Assembly: GCF_001431625.1 (NCBI RefSeq)
Contig: NZ_LLXT01000129.1
Location: forward strand, 46,462 to 110,461
DNA: 64,000 bases
Source of the DNA: Stenotrophomonas geniculata ATCC 19374 = JCM 13324
GTDB taxonomy: Bacteria > Pseudomonadota > Gammaproteobacteria > Xanthomonadales > Xanthomonadaceae
Direction of reading: 5' to 3'
Positions 48,736 to 56,239 of the stretch are shown in pieces (within the stretch, counting starts at the first letter, position 1; each line of letters opens with the position of its first letter). Under the pieces are notes generated by a model. The model did no database searches. It saw only the letters and a program-made list of their open reading frames with translations, and had not been told where the DNA came from. The position numbers were made by a program, and so were the translations under genes.

Positions 48736-49017
48736 TGCCTGCCTCCGGATGGACCGTGCCGCATGCACGGCCTTCAAGTACCCGACGAACCAGGGCGTCG
48801 TGGATCGACATCCTGCAACCGACAGTCGTTGTGCCGATGAAATGCACGCGCGCCGCGCGCGTATGCCAGAGACAGCCTGAATCAAGCCAAAAAATTCAGC
48901 AATGCGAAGAACGCTGTTTTCAGGGAGCGTTGTGGCGAATAACGGAGAATTTACATTCCCGATGCGATGGCGCCCTGGCGCTGCTGCACACCATAAGAAA
49001 GTAAAAGGTGTACCCCC

Positions 49018-49590
49018 ATGAAGAATTCGCTGATTGCTCTGGCCCTGGCCGCTGCCCTGCCGTTCACCGCCTCGGCTGCTGAGAACCTGTCGTACAACTA
49101 CGCCGAAGCCGACTACGCCAAGACCGATATCGACGCGTTCAAGGCCGACGGCTGGGGCGTGAAGGGTTCGTACGGCTTCCTGCCGAACTTCCACGCTTTC
49201 GGTGAGTACAGCCGCCAGGAAATCGACCACACCAACATCAAGCTGGACCAGTGGAAGATCGGCGCCGGCTACAACGTTGAAATCGCCCCGACCACCGACT
49301 TCGTTGCCCGCGTTGCTTACCAGAAGCGCGACCAGAAGCACGGCCTGGACTTCAACGGCTACAGCGCTGAAGCGGGTATCCGCACCGCCTTCGGTGCCCA
49401 CGCCGAAGTCTACGGCATGGTCGGCTACGAAGATTTCTCGAAGAAGCACGGCATCAATCCGGAAGGCCAGTGGTACGGTCGCCTGGGTGGCCAGGTCAAG
49501 CTGAACCAGAACTGGGGCATCAATGGCGAGCTGAAGATGAACCGCGACGGCGACAAGGAATACACCGTCGGCCCGCGTTTCAGCTGGTAA
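49018..49590 (+). CDS. Ax21-family outer-membrane protein
   Basis: This 190-residue protein has a signal peptide (LALAAALPFTASAAEN) and an eight-stranded OmpX-like barrel pattern: LSYNYAEADYAKTD, GWGVKGSYGFLPNFHAFGEY, WKIGAGYNVEIAPTTDFVARVAYQ, ending VGPRFSW. It belongs to the Ax21 family of Xanthomonas and Stenotrophomonas. Earlier claims that Ax21 is a secreted signal or elicitor were withdrawn, so it is best treated as a small outer-membrane or vesicle protein. A strong ribosome site (AAAAGGTG) and a GC hairpin after the gene suggest high expression. Confidence 0.88.
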   Translation: MKNSLIALALAAALPFTASAAENLSYNYAEADYAKTDIDAFKADGWGVKGSYGFLPNFHAFGEYSRQEIDHTNIKLDQWKIGAGYNVEIAPTTDFVARVAYQKRDQKHGLDFNGYSAEAGIRTAFGAHAEVYGMVGYEDFSKKHGINPEGQWYGRLGGQVKLNQNWGINGELKMNRDGDKEYTVGPRFSW

Positions 49591-49629
49591 TAGCTTCCTC
49601 GGCGCGCCTGCGCGCTGAAGATGCCTCGA

Positions 49630-49653
49630 CAGGCCCGGCGCATGCCGGGCCTG
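49630..49653 (+). terminator. Hairpin terminator of the Ax21-family gene
   Basis: CAGGCCCGGC at 49630-49639 pairs perfectly with GCCGGGCCTG at 49644-49653 around a GCAT loop, followed by TTGCGTTG. Confidence 0.75.
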
Positions 49654-49780
49654 TTGCGTTGTGACGACCCGAAACCGCAGCTGAGCATGTTCCGGGGCCG
49701 CTGCTGCGTTGCAATAAATTGGATTCCGCTGCTCCCGGCGCGGGCCTACGGTGGGCACTTCGTACCGTCGGATCCATGTG

Positions 49781-50470
49781 ATGCCGCCTGCCGTTCCCGC
49801 TCTGCCCCTCGATCGGCCCCTCGATCGGCCCCGCCGCCTGGCAATGCTGGCGCCGCATCCCGTGCTGCGCCTGGGGGTGGAGGTGGTGCTTTGCCAGCAC
49901 GGTGGCGTGCAGGTCTGTGGCAGCTTCACCCGCGAAGGTGATCTGCTCGATCTGCTGCAGCGCCAGCCGGATGGCATCGACCTGTTGCTGATCGACCTGC
50001 TGGCGCCGTGCGGACCCGAACAGGGCCTGGCCCTGTTGCGGCTGTTGTCGCGGCGCTGGCCGCTGCTGCCGGTGCTGGTGCTGTCTGCGCACTGCAATGC
50101 CAGCACGGTGACCATGGCGATGCAGGCCGGCGCGCGCGGCTTTCTGTCCAAGGGAACCACGCCGGAGATGCTGCGGCGCGCAGTTGACGTACTGGCGCGT
50201 GGCGGCCGCTTCGTGCCCCCGGAGTTGCGCACGCAGTTGAGCCGATCGCGCATGCGGCGCACACCGGCGCCGGTGCTCACGCCCTTGAGCCGACGCGAGC
50301 GCGAGGTGCTCCGGCTGGTCCTGCAGGGCTGCACCACCGGGGAGGTGGCGCGGCGCTTCGGGCGCACGGCCAGTACGGTCAGCACGCAGAAGCGGACCGC
50401 CTACGAGAAGCTGGGCATCCACAGCGATGGTGAGCTGTTCCGCATCCGGCACCTGCTCGAATGCGGATGA
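49781..50470 (+). CDS. Orphan LuxR-type response regulator, RcsB-like
   Basis: This protein has about 229 residues. The receiver domain is divergent: RRLAMLAPHPVLRLGVEVVL lacks the usual pair of acidic residues near the N-terminus, but a phospho-acceptor-like Asp is present in LLLIDLLAPCG, and the final KG of FLSKGT replaces the KP. The C-terminal LuxR helix-turn-helix is complete (LTPLSRREREVLRLVLQGCTTGEVARRFGRTASTVSTQKRTAYEKLG). No kinase gene is adjacent. The missing acidic pair suggests phosphorylation-independent or atypical control. A 12-bp tandem repeat lies near its start at about 49808. ATG 49781 or 49751 could be used. Confidence 0.78.
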   Translation: MPPAVPALPLDRPLDRPRRLAMLAPHPVLRLGVEVVLCQHGGVQVCGSFTREGDLLDLLQRQPDGIDLLLIDLLAPCGPEQGLALLRLLSRRWPLLPVLVLSAHCNASTVTMAMQAGARGFLSKGTTPEMLRRAVDVLARGGRFVPPELRTQLSRSRMRRTPAPVLTPLSRREREVLRLVLQGCTTGEVARRFGRTASTVSTQKRTAYEKLGIHSDGELFRIRHLLECG

Positions 50471-50476
50471 GCGGAC

Positions 50477-50866
50477 TTACTCGCCCTGGTACTGTTTCTC
50501 TTCCACCAGCGCCGAACCGGCCACGCGGTTGATCTCGTTCTTCACCTGCACGCGCTCACCATTGGTGCCATAGACACCGCGTGCCAGCTGGATGAAGGCA
50601 TCGTCGAATACCTGGGCCGCTTCCTTGTCGCGCAGCTGGTCCTGGATGTCCCACATGCGCTCGTTGATCGCCTTCAGCTGCTGCTGCAGCGCGGCCAGGG
50701 CCGGCTGTGCCTGCAGCTGCTGCTGCAACAAGGGCAGCAGGCCGTCCAGTTCGGTGCGCACGTTGGCCAGCTTGGCCGCATCGTCGATGCGCTCGGCCTT
50801 GATCTGGAGAATGGTGATCTTGTCGATCAGCTCGCCGATCGATACCGGGGTCAGGATGGCGTCCAC
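50477..50866 (-). CDS. DUF6165 family protein
   Basis: This 129-residue protein starts with GTG 50866, which has AGGAA 8 nt upstream. The pattern VDAILTPVSIGELIDKITILQIKAERI is that of the DUF6165 family, found near glycosyltransferase and polysaccharide genes in many proteobacteria. A long coiled coil follows (about 30-85, LANVRTELDGLLPLLQQQLQAQPALAALQQQLKAINERMWDIQD), then VFDDAFIQLARGVYGTNGERVQVKNEIN. The function is unknown. It is convergent with the orphan regulator 6 bp away. Confidence 0.8.
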   Translation of the reverse strand: MDAILTPVSIGELIDKITILQIKAERIDDAAKLANVRTELDGLLPLLQQQLQAQPALAALQQQLKAINERMWDIQDQLRDKEAAQVFDDAFIQLARGVYGTNGERVQVKNEINRVAGSALVEEKQYQGE

Positions 50867-51044
50867 GCGGTTGGTTCCTGGAAACAGGGCGCCATGATAC
50901 CGCGCTGCTGGCATGTGGCCCCGATCCGCGGGATTTACGCCGAATTTGCGCCACGGGCCCGGCAGCACCCTCGATCCGTTACGGCCACCGCCTCGACACT
51001 GCGTTCCCGGCGGCGTGACCGCCTTCGACGAGGAACACAGTGCA

Positions 51045-51743
51045 GTGAACAGCAAGGGGATGATGGCGGCGGTGGTGGCCGCCCTGGCAGGGCTGCTCGG
51101 AATCGGCAGCGCGCAGGCACAGGTACAGGTCAGTGGCAGTGCGGCGTTGACCAGTGACTACGTGTGGCGTGGCAGCTCGCAGAGCGACGGCGACCCGGCG
51201 GTGCAGGCGGGCGCGAAGGTTTCGATCCCATCGGGTTGGTACGCCAGCGTGTGGGGCTCCAACGTTTCGTTCAAGCCAGACAACGGCGCGCGCAGCGAGT
51301 TCGACCTGGTGGCGGGCTGGTCCGGTGCGCTGGCCCCGGACTGGACACTGGATGCCAACCTGACCCGCTACATGTACCCGGGCACCGGCCGCGCGCTGGA
51401 CTGGACCGAACTCAATACCACCGTGACCTGGAAGCAGCGCGCCTGGTTGCAGGTCGCCCATTCCAGCGATGCATTGGCCGGCGGCCATCGCGGCACCTAT
51501 GCCCAGTTGGGCGTGCGGGTACCGCTGCACGAGCGGTTCCACCTGGAGGCGGCGGTGGGCCAGTATTGGCTGGCCACCGCCCAGGGGCCGGATTACCTGC
51601 ATGGACAGCTCAGTGCCATCGCCTCACTGACCCCGGCATGGGAACTGCGCGCCACCGTGCATGACACCGACAGTGCGGCCAAGCGCCTGTTCCCGGGCAA
51701 TGCCGGGGGGCGTTGGGAGTTGGCGCTGCAGGGCAGCTTCTAG
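51045..51743 (+). CDS. TorF-type putative porin (Gcw_chp family)
   Basis: This protein has about 232 residues. A signal peptide (VVAALAGLLGIGSAQAQ) precedes a beta-rich body with the start VSGSAALTSDYVWRGSSQSDGDPAVQAGAKVSIPSGWYASVWGSNVSF, the signature of the TIGR02001/TorF family of small outer-membrane proteins. Ends with a Phe residue as outer-membrane barrels do. The transported molecule is unknown. GTG 51045 (AGGAA about 10 nt upstream) or the ATG at 51060/51063 may be the start. Its TAG is in the CTAG that also supplies the stop of the convergent MFS gene. Confidence 0.86.
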   Translation: MNSKGMMAAVVAALAGLLGIGSAQAQVQVSGSAALTSDYVWRGSSQSDGDPAVQAGAKVSIPSGWYASVWGSNVSFKPDNGARSEFDLVAGWSGALAPDWTLDANLTRYMYPGTGRALDWTELNTTVTWKQRAWLQVAHSSDALAGGHRGTYAQLGVRVPLHERFHLEAAVGQYWLATAQGPDYLHGQLSAIASLTPAWELRATVHDTDSAAKRLFPGNAGGRWELALQGSF

Positions 51744-52933
51744 TTCGACGACACCGCCTGGCGCGCACGCAGCGCGCCGGGCAGCCACAGCAGCAGGGCC
51801 AGCACGGCCACCGTGGCACCGGCCACGCAGACGCCGGTCCAGCCGAAGCGCTGGTAGACCTGCGCCGACAACAGCGAACCCAGCGAACCGCCGATGAAGT
51901 AGCCGGTCATGTAGCCTGCATTGAGGCGGTTGCGTGCGGCTGGTTGCAGCGCATAGATCAGGTTCTGGTTGCTGACGTGCAGCAGCTGCGCGGCCAGGTC
52001 CAGCACCACTACGCCGACCAGCAGCGCCAGCAGCGAGTGTGCCGACAGCCCCAGCGGCAGCCACGAGAGTAGCAACAGCGCCAGCGCGATGGCGGTGGCG
52101 CGGCCGGTCTGCCCGCGGTCGGACATGCGGCCGGCCAGGCCAGCCGCCAGCGTGCCGGCGGCGCCGACCAGTCCGAACAGGCCGATGGTGGCGTCGCTGT
52201 AGGCGTAGGGCGGTTGTGCCAGCAGGAACGCCAGTGGCGTCCAGAAGATCGCGAACATGGCGAAGCTGCAGGCGCCAAGCAGCGTGCGCTGGCGCAGCAC
52301 GGGTTCCTGTACGAACAGCACACCGATCGAGCGCAGCAACGCGAAGTAGCCAAGGCCGGCGCTGTGGTGGAAGCGCGGCAGGCCGCGCTGCAGTGCCAGC
52401 GCGGTCAGTACCAGGGTGCCGGCGGCGATCGCGTACACCAGGCGCCAGTCGCCCAGGCTGGAAAGCAGGCCGGCCACGGTACGTGCCAGCAGGATGCCCA
52501 GCAGCAGGCCACTCATCAACGTGCCGACCACGCGACCACGATGCTCGGGCGCCGCCAGCGTGGCGGCGAACGGCACCAGCACCTGGGCCACCACCGAGAA
52601 CAGGCCGGTGATCGCGGTGCCCACCAGCAGCCAGGTCAGCGACGGCGCACAGGCACTGATCACCAGCCCGCCGGCGGACAACAGGCTCATCACCACGATC
52701 AGGCGGCGGCGTTCGAACAGGTCTCCCAGCGGCACCAGCAGGACCAGTCCGGCGGCATAGCTCAGCTGTGCGGCAGTGACCACCATGCCAACCTGGCCGA
52801 ACGGCACACCGAAGGCATCGGCAATGGTGTGCAGCAGCGGCTGCGCATAGTAGTTACTGGCCACGGCCACGCCGGTAGCCACCGACATCAGCAGCACCTG
52901 CCATCGGTGCAGAGGGGGGAGGGACGGACTCAC
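51740..52933 (-). CDS. MFS transporter (drug:H+ antiporter-like)
   Basis: This 397-residue protein has twelve membrane helices. The loop after helix 2 is GDLFERRRLIVVMSLLSAGG, and helix 5 has a motif-C-like GLLLGILLARTVAGLLSSLGDWRLVY. The start NYYAQPLLHTIADAFGVPFGQVGMVVTAAQ is typical of the YgaY/DHA1-type exporters in proteobacteria. Start GTG 52933 (MSPSLPPLHRWQVLL). It is divergent from a LysR regulator with 99 bp between, so it is probably that regulator's target. The stop TAG overlaps the convergent TorF stop at CTAG. Confidence 0.88.
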   Translation of the reverse strand: MSPSLPPLHRWQVLLMSVATGVAVASNYYAQPLLHTIADAFGVPFGQVGMVVTAAQLSYAAGLVLLVPLGDLFERRRLIVVMSLLSAGGLVISACAPSLTWLLVGTAITGLFSVVAQVLVPFAATLAAPEHRGRVVGTLMSGLLLGILLARTVAGLLSSLGDWRLVYAIAAGTLVLTALALQRGLPRFHHSAGLGYFALLRSIGVLFVQEPVLRQRTLLGACSFAMFAIFWTPLAFLLAQPPYAYSDATIGLFGLVGAAGTLAAGLAGRMSDRGQTGRATAIALALLLLSWLPLGLSAHSLLALLVGVVVLDLAAQLLHVSNQNLIYALQPAARNRLNAGYMTGYFIGGSLGSLLSAQVYQRFGWTGVCVAGATVAVLALLLWLPGALRARQAVSSN

Positions 52934-52980
52934 GCGGTGTTCCAGAGAAGCGGGGTGCACAGTGTCCGCCTGCTGCAGCG

Positions 52981-53001
52981 ATGATGGAAATGAATCATCA
53001 T
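52981..53001. promoter_or_regulatory. Candidate LysR operator between MFS and LysR genes
   Basis: ATGATG and CATCAT form a perfect inverted repeat with 9 nt between, in the 99-bp divergent promoter region. The spacing suits a LysR-type T-N11-A site. Confidence 0.45.
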
Positions 53002-53032
53002 CATCCCTGTCATCTGGAAACGAGATAGCAGG

Positions 53033-53920
53033 GTGAACCTCAAGCAGCTCGAGTTTGCCGTCGCCCTGGCCGAGGAAGGCAACTTCACCCGCGCCGCCGA
53101 ACGCTGCCATGTGGTGCAGTCCGCACTCAGCCACCAGATCGCCGCACTGGAGCAGGAACTGGGCACGCCGCTGTTTGAACGCCTGCCGCGCCAGGTGCGG
53201 GCGACGGCAGCGGGTGAGGCGCTGTTGGTGCACGCACGCCAGGTGCTGGTCAGCCTGCGTCACCTGCGCGCCGACGTGGCCGCGGTCAGTGGTGAGGTGC
53301 GTGGTCTGCTGGCGATCGGGCAGATCTCCTCGCTGACCGATATCGATGTAGTGGCGATGCTGGCCGCCTTCCAGCAGGTGCACCCGCAGGTGGAATTCCA
53401 ATTGCGGGTGGACAAGAGCGAGGACCTGATCGCGCAGGTGCAGTCGCGCGACCTGGATGTGGCGCTGGTCGGGTTGTCACCCTCGGCCGGCCTGGACGGG
53501 GTCTGCCACCAGATGCTGCAGGAAGAAGACCTGGTGGCGGTGCTGGCGCCGTCGCACCGCCTGGCCCGGCGCAAGCGGCTGCCATTGACCGAATTGCAGG
53601 ACGAGGCGCTGGTCGACTTCCCGCGCGGCACCGGTGCGCGGCGGCAGACCGACGATGCCTTCGCTGCCGTTGGCCTGCCGCACACCGTGCGTTTCGAGGT
53701 CAATCTGATGGAACTGATCGAGCGCTTCGTCCGCCATGGGCTGGCGGTTGGCATCGTGCCGACGTTGATTGCCGAAGGCTTCCAGGGCGTGGTGCAGATT
53801 CCGCTGCAGCCGACCCCGACCCGCCGCGTGCACCTGGTCTGGCAGCGGCTGCCGACACCGGCGGCGCGGGCGTTCGTCGAGGCCGTGCTCAGCCGCGCAG
53901 GCGCAGGCTCAGGCCCTTGA
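53033..53920 (+). CDS. LysR-family transcriptional regulator
   Basis: This 295-residue regulator has an N-terminal helix-turn-helix (MNLKQLEFAVALAEEGNFTRAAERCHVVQSALSHQIAALEQELG). A substrate-binding domain (about 90-290) has LLAIGQISSLTDIDVVAMLAAF and DVALVGLSPSAGLDGV. Start is GTG 53033 with AGGG just upstream. It probably controls the divergent MFS exporter and itself; the effector is unknown. Its 3' end overlaps the convergent DUF1456 gene by 32 bp. Confidence 0.92.
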   Translation: MNLKQLEFAVALAEEGNFTRAAERCHVVQSALSHQIAALEQELGTPLFERLPRQVRATAAGEALLVHARQVLVSLRHLRADVAAVSGEVRGLLAIGQISSLTDIDVVAMLAAFQQVHPQVEFQLRVDKSEDLIAQVQSRDLDVALVGLSPSAGLDGVCHQMLQEEDLVAVLAPSHRLARRKRLPLTELQDEALVDFPRGTGARRQTDDAFAAVGLPHTVRFEVNLMELIERFVRHGLAVGIVPTLIAEGFQGVVQIPLQPTPTRRVHLVWQRLPTPAARAFVEAVLSRAGAGSGP

Positions 53921-54356
53921 GGAAATTGCGCAGCATCTGGTCCAGGCAACGCCGGTAGTTGGTGTGGCCGGGCTGGCGGAACAGCGCGCCCACTTCCGAC
54001 TTGGACACGTTGAAACCGGCGCTGGCGAAGATCTCCATCAGATCGACGTCGCGCAGCTGGAACGCCACGCGCAGCTTCTTCAGCACCAGGTTGTTGTCGA
54101 TGCGGGTTTCCACCGCACGCTGCGGCTGGCTCTCGTCGCGACCGCGCAGGTGCACGATCAGGCCATCGAGGAAGTGCGCCAGCGCGCTGTCGCTCATCGC
54201 CTCGAAACCGGCTTCGTCCTCGCGGCGCAGCCAGGCCTTCACCTGCTCGGGATCCACGGCGAAGGCCGGGTCGGCCATCTGGCACAGGGTCACCACGTGG
54301 TGGTCGCCCAGATCCAGGGAGTAGCGCACGCTGCGCAGGACATCGTTGTTGATCAT
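53889..54356 (-). CDS. DUF1456 (YehS-like) protein
   Basis: This 155-residue protein has two copies of the DUF1456 motif: MINNDVLRSVRYSLDLGDHHVVTLCQMAD and RIDNNLVLKKLRVAFQLRDVDLMEIFASAG, each followed by a short helical segment, the second by FNVSKSEVGALFRQPGHTNYRRC. E. coli YehS is of the same type and has no known function. It is complete. The gene is convergent with LysR (32-bp overlap) and divergent from the SDR gene. Confidence 0.9.
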   Translation of the reverse strand: MINNDVLRSVRYSLDLGDHHVVTLCQMADPAFAVDPEQVKAWLRREDEAGFEAMSDSALAHFLDGLIVHLRGRDESQPQRAVETRIDNNLVLKKLRVAFQLRDVDLMEIFASAGFNVSKSEVGALFRQPGHTNYRRCLDQMLRNFLKGLSLRLRG

Positions 54357-54473
54357 GGCCCAATTGTACCGGTCACCCCGGCAGGAGGGGCCGGATCAGG
54401 CCGATCAGGCAACGCAACCCCCCGCCGACGGTGCCAGAATGGGGGTCTGGTTTTTCCCCCCTGGAGTTGCCTG

Positions 54474-55226
54474 ATGACCCGCACTGTCCTGATTACCGGC
54501 GCCACGTCCGGCTTCGGCGCCGCCGCCGTCCACCGCTTCGCCCAGGCGGGCTGGAAGGTGATCGCCACCGGCCGCCGCGGTGAACGCCTGCAGCCGCTGG
54601 TCGAGCGCTACGGCAAGGACGTGGTGCACGCGGCTGCCTTCGACATCCGCGATCCGGTGGCGATGGAAGCCGCGTTGCTGGCACTGCCGCCGGCCTTCGG
54701 CGAGATCGATCTGCTGGTCAACAATGCCGGCCTGGCGCAGGGCACCGCGCCGGCACAGAGCGCCAAGCTGTCGGACTGGACCACGATGATCGACACCAAC
54801 ATCACCGCGCTGGTGACCCTGACCCATCGCCTGCTGCCGCAGCTGGTGGAGCGCAAGGGCGCGATCATCAACATTTCCTCGGTGGCCGGCGTCTACCCGT
54901 ATCCGGGCGGCAACGCCTACGGTGGCACCAAGGCCTTCGTCAGCCAGTTCTCGCTGGGCCTGCGTTCGGACCTGCATGGCACCGGCGTGCGCGTGACCAC
55001 GATCGAGCCGGGCATGGCCGAAACCGAGTTCACGGTGGTGCGTACCCATGGCGACCAGGCGGCGTCGGACAAGCTCTATACCGGCGCCAACCCGATGACC
55101 GCCGAAGACATCGCCGAACAGATCTTCTGGGTAGCCAGCCTGCCGCCGCACCTGAACATCAATCGCCTTGAACTGATGCCGGTCAGCCAGTCCTTCGCCG
55201 GTTTCCAGGTCGCCCGCGAAGGCTGA
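54474..55226 (+). CDS. Short-chain dehydrogenase/reductase, YdfG-like
   Basis: This 250-residue oxidoreductase has the nucleotide loop TGATSGFG, GRR after strand 2 (NADP preference), VNNAGLAQG, and the catalytic Ser-Tyr-Lys in NISSVAGVYPYPGGNAYGGTKAF. The end YTGANPMTAEDIAEQIFWVASLPPHLNINRLELMPVSQ is that of the YdfG group (3-hydroxy acid / L-allo-threonine dehydrogenase). This makes reduction of malonic semialdehyde or oxidation of serine-like substrates likely. ATG 54474 has GGAG upstream. It is monocistronic and followed by a SMAG repeat and a terminator. Confidence 0.9.
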   Translation: MTRTVLITGATSGFGAAAVHRFAQAGWKVIATGRRGERLQPLVERYGKDVVHAAAFDIRDPVAMEAALLALPPAFGEIDLLVNNAGLAQGTAPAQSAKLSDWTTMIDTNITALVTLTHRLLPQLVERKGAIINISSVAGVYPYPGGNAYGGTKAFVSQFSLGLRSDLHGTGVRVTTIEPGMAETEFTVVRTHGDQAASDKLYTGANPMTAEDIAEQIFWVASLPPHLNINRLELMPVSQSFAGFQVAREG

Positions 55227-55234
55227 CGGTCGTT

Positions 55235-55263
55235 TGTAGAGTCGAGCCATGCTCGACTCCACA
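55235..55263. repeat. SMAG repeat, single palindrome (GAGTCGAGC variant)
   Basis: TGTAGAGTCGAGC and GCTCGACTCCACA form a 13-bp stem with one mismatch around CAT. It is the same variant as 5121-5141 and 18832-18855 and lies directly before a strong terminator. Confidence 0.8.
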
Positions 55264-55271
55264 GAAACAAA

Positions 55272-55297
55272 AAAAAGCCGGGCAATGCCCGGCTTTT
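55272..55297. terminator. Bidirectional rho-independent terminator
   Basis: AAAAAGCCGGGC pairs with GCCCGGCTTTTT around AAT. It has a T-tract in both directions and serves the SDR gene and the convergent SPOR gene. Confidence 0.93.
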
Positions 55298-55315
55298 TCG
55301 TTCACAGCGGCAGGC

Positions 55316-56218
55316 TTACTGCGCCTTGATCGCCATCGCCTGCAGGCCGGTGCCGTCCAGCTTCTGCTTGGCTTCGGACAACTCGCCGGCACTGCCATAC
55401 GGCCCCATGCGCACGCGGTACACGGTCTTGCCGTTGATCTGCGCCGATTCCACGCGTGCCGCCAGGCCCATCATCGCCAGCTTGGCCTTGGTCGCTTCGG
55501 CATCGCCGGAGGCACCGAACGCACCCGCCTGCAGGATGTAGCGGGCGTTGTCGGCGGCGGCCGGTGCAGCAGCGGCCGGGGTACTGGCCGCGGTCGGCGG
55601 GGTTTCCGCGCGCGCTGCCGGAGTGGCGGCGGCGCTGCTGGTCGACGCCGTCGGCGTGCTGGCCGGAGGCGTTGCCGCTGCCGGGCGTTCGCTCAGCGGT
55701 GCCGGCAGCGGACGGCTGGTGGCGGTTACCGGTGCGGTGCTGGCCACGCTGGCGGTTGCTGTCGGTGCAGGTGCAGCGGCTGCGGCCGGAACCGGCTTGC
55801 CTTCCAAAGCCGCCTGCGCGCGCTGCGCTTCGGCCTTGGCCCGGCGCTGGTCTTCGGCACGCGCGCTGGCGGCCAGTTCGGCGTCGGACATTTCAACTTC
55901 CTTGCCCGGCAGCAGGGTGTAGAAGTCGTACTGGGTGGCGGCCGGCTTTTCCGGTTCGGCCGGCTTCGGCGTGGCCGGCTGCGCGGCCGGCTGGGCGCCA
56001 ACATCGCTGTCGGCATCCGCGACCGGGGCCGGCTGCGCGTTCGGGTTCGGCTGCGGACCGGCGCGAAGGAAGCCATCGCCTTCGCCCTTGAACAGGTTCG
56101 GCGCCGCCAGGAACACCACGGCTGCAATCGCCACGCCAGCGACCAGCCACACCCATCCGGGTGTTCCCTGGCTGCTGCTGTTGCGTCGTGCCTGGTTTTT
56201 GCCGCGTCGTGCTGCCAT
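55316..56218 (-). CDS. FtsN-like SPOR-domain protein
   Basis: This 300-residue protein has a basic cytoplasmic tail (MAARRGKNQARRNSSSQGT), one membrane helix (about 21-40, WVWLVAGVAIAAVVFLAAP), and a long Ala/Pro/Thr-rich periplasmic linker. A short segment YDFYTLLPGKEVEMSDAELAA is typical of SPOR proteins in this position next to argS. The C-terminal SPOR domain (about 225-300) runs ARYILQAGAFGASGDAEATKAKLAMMGLAARVE, YRVRMGPYG and ends MAIKAQ. The argS-SPOR order is conserved in gammaproteobacteria (FtsN-like). It lies 21 bp after the argS stop on the same strand, so the two are co-transcribed. Confidence 0.86.
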   Translation of the reverse strand: MAARRGKNQARRNSSSQGTPGWVWLVAGVAIAAVVFLAAPNLFKGEGDGFLRAGPQPNPNAQPAPVADADSDVGAQPAAQPATPKPAEPEKPAATQYDFYTLLPGKEVEMSDAELAASARAEDQRRAKAEAQRAQAALEGKPVPAAAAAPAPTATASVASTAPVTATSRPLPAPLSERPAAATPPASTPTASTSSAAATPAARAETPPTAASTPAAAAPAAADNARYILQAGAFGASGDAEATKAKLAMMGLAARVESAQINGKTVYRVRMGPYGSAGELSEAKQKLDGTGLQAMAIKAQ

Positions 56219-56239
56219 GTGTACTGCGTCTCCTGATGC

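Noticed and set aside
49751..50470. T4SS or quorum-sensing LuxR receptor
   Set aside because: The N-terminal half is a receiver-like domain, not an acyl-homoserine-lactone-binding domain.
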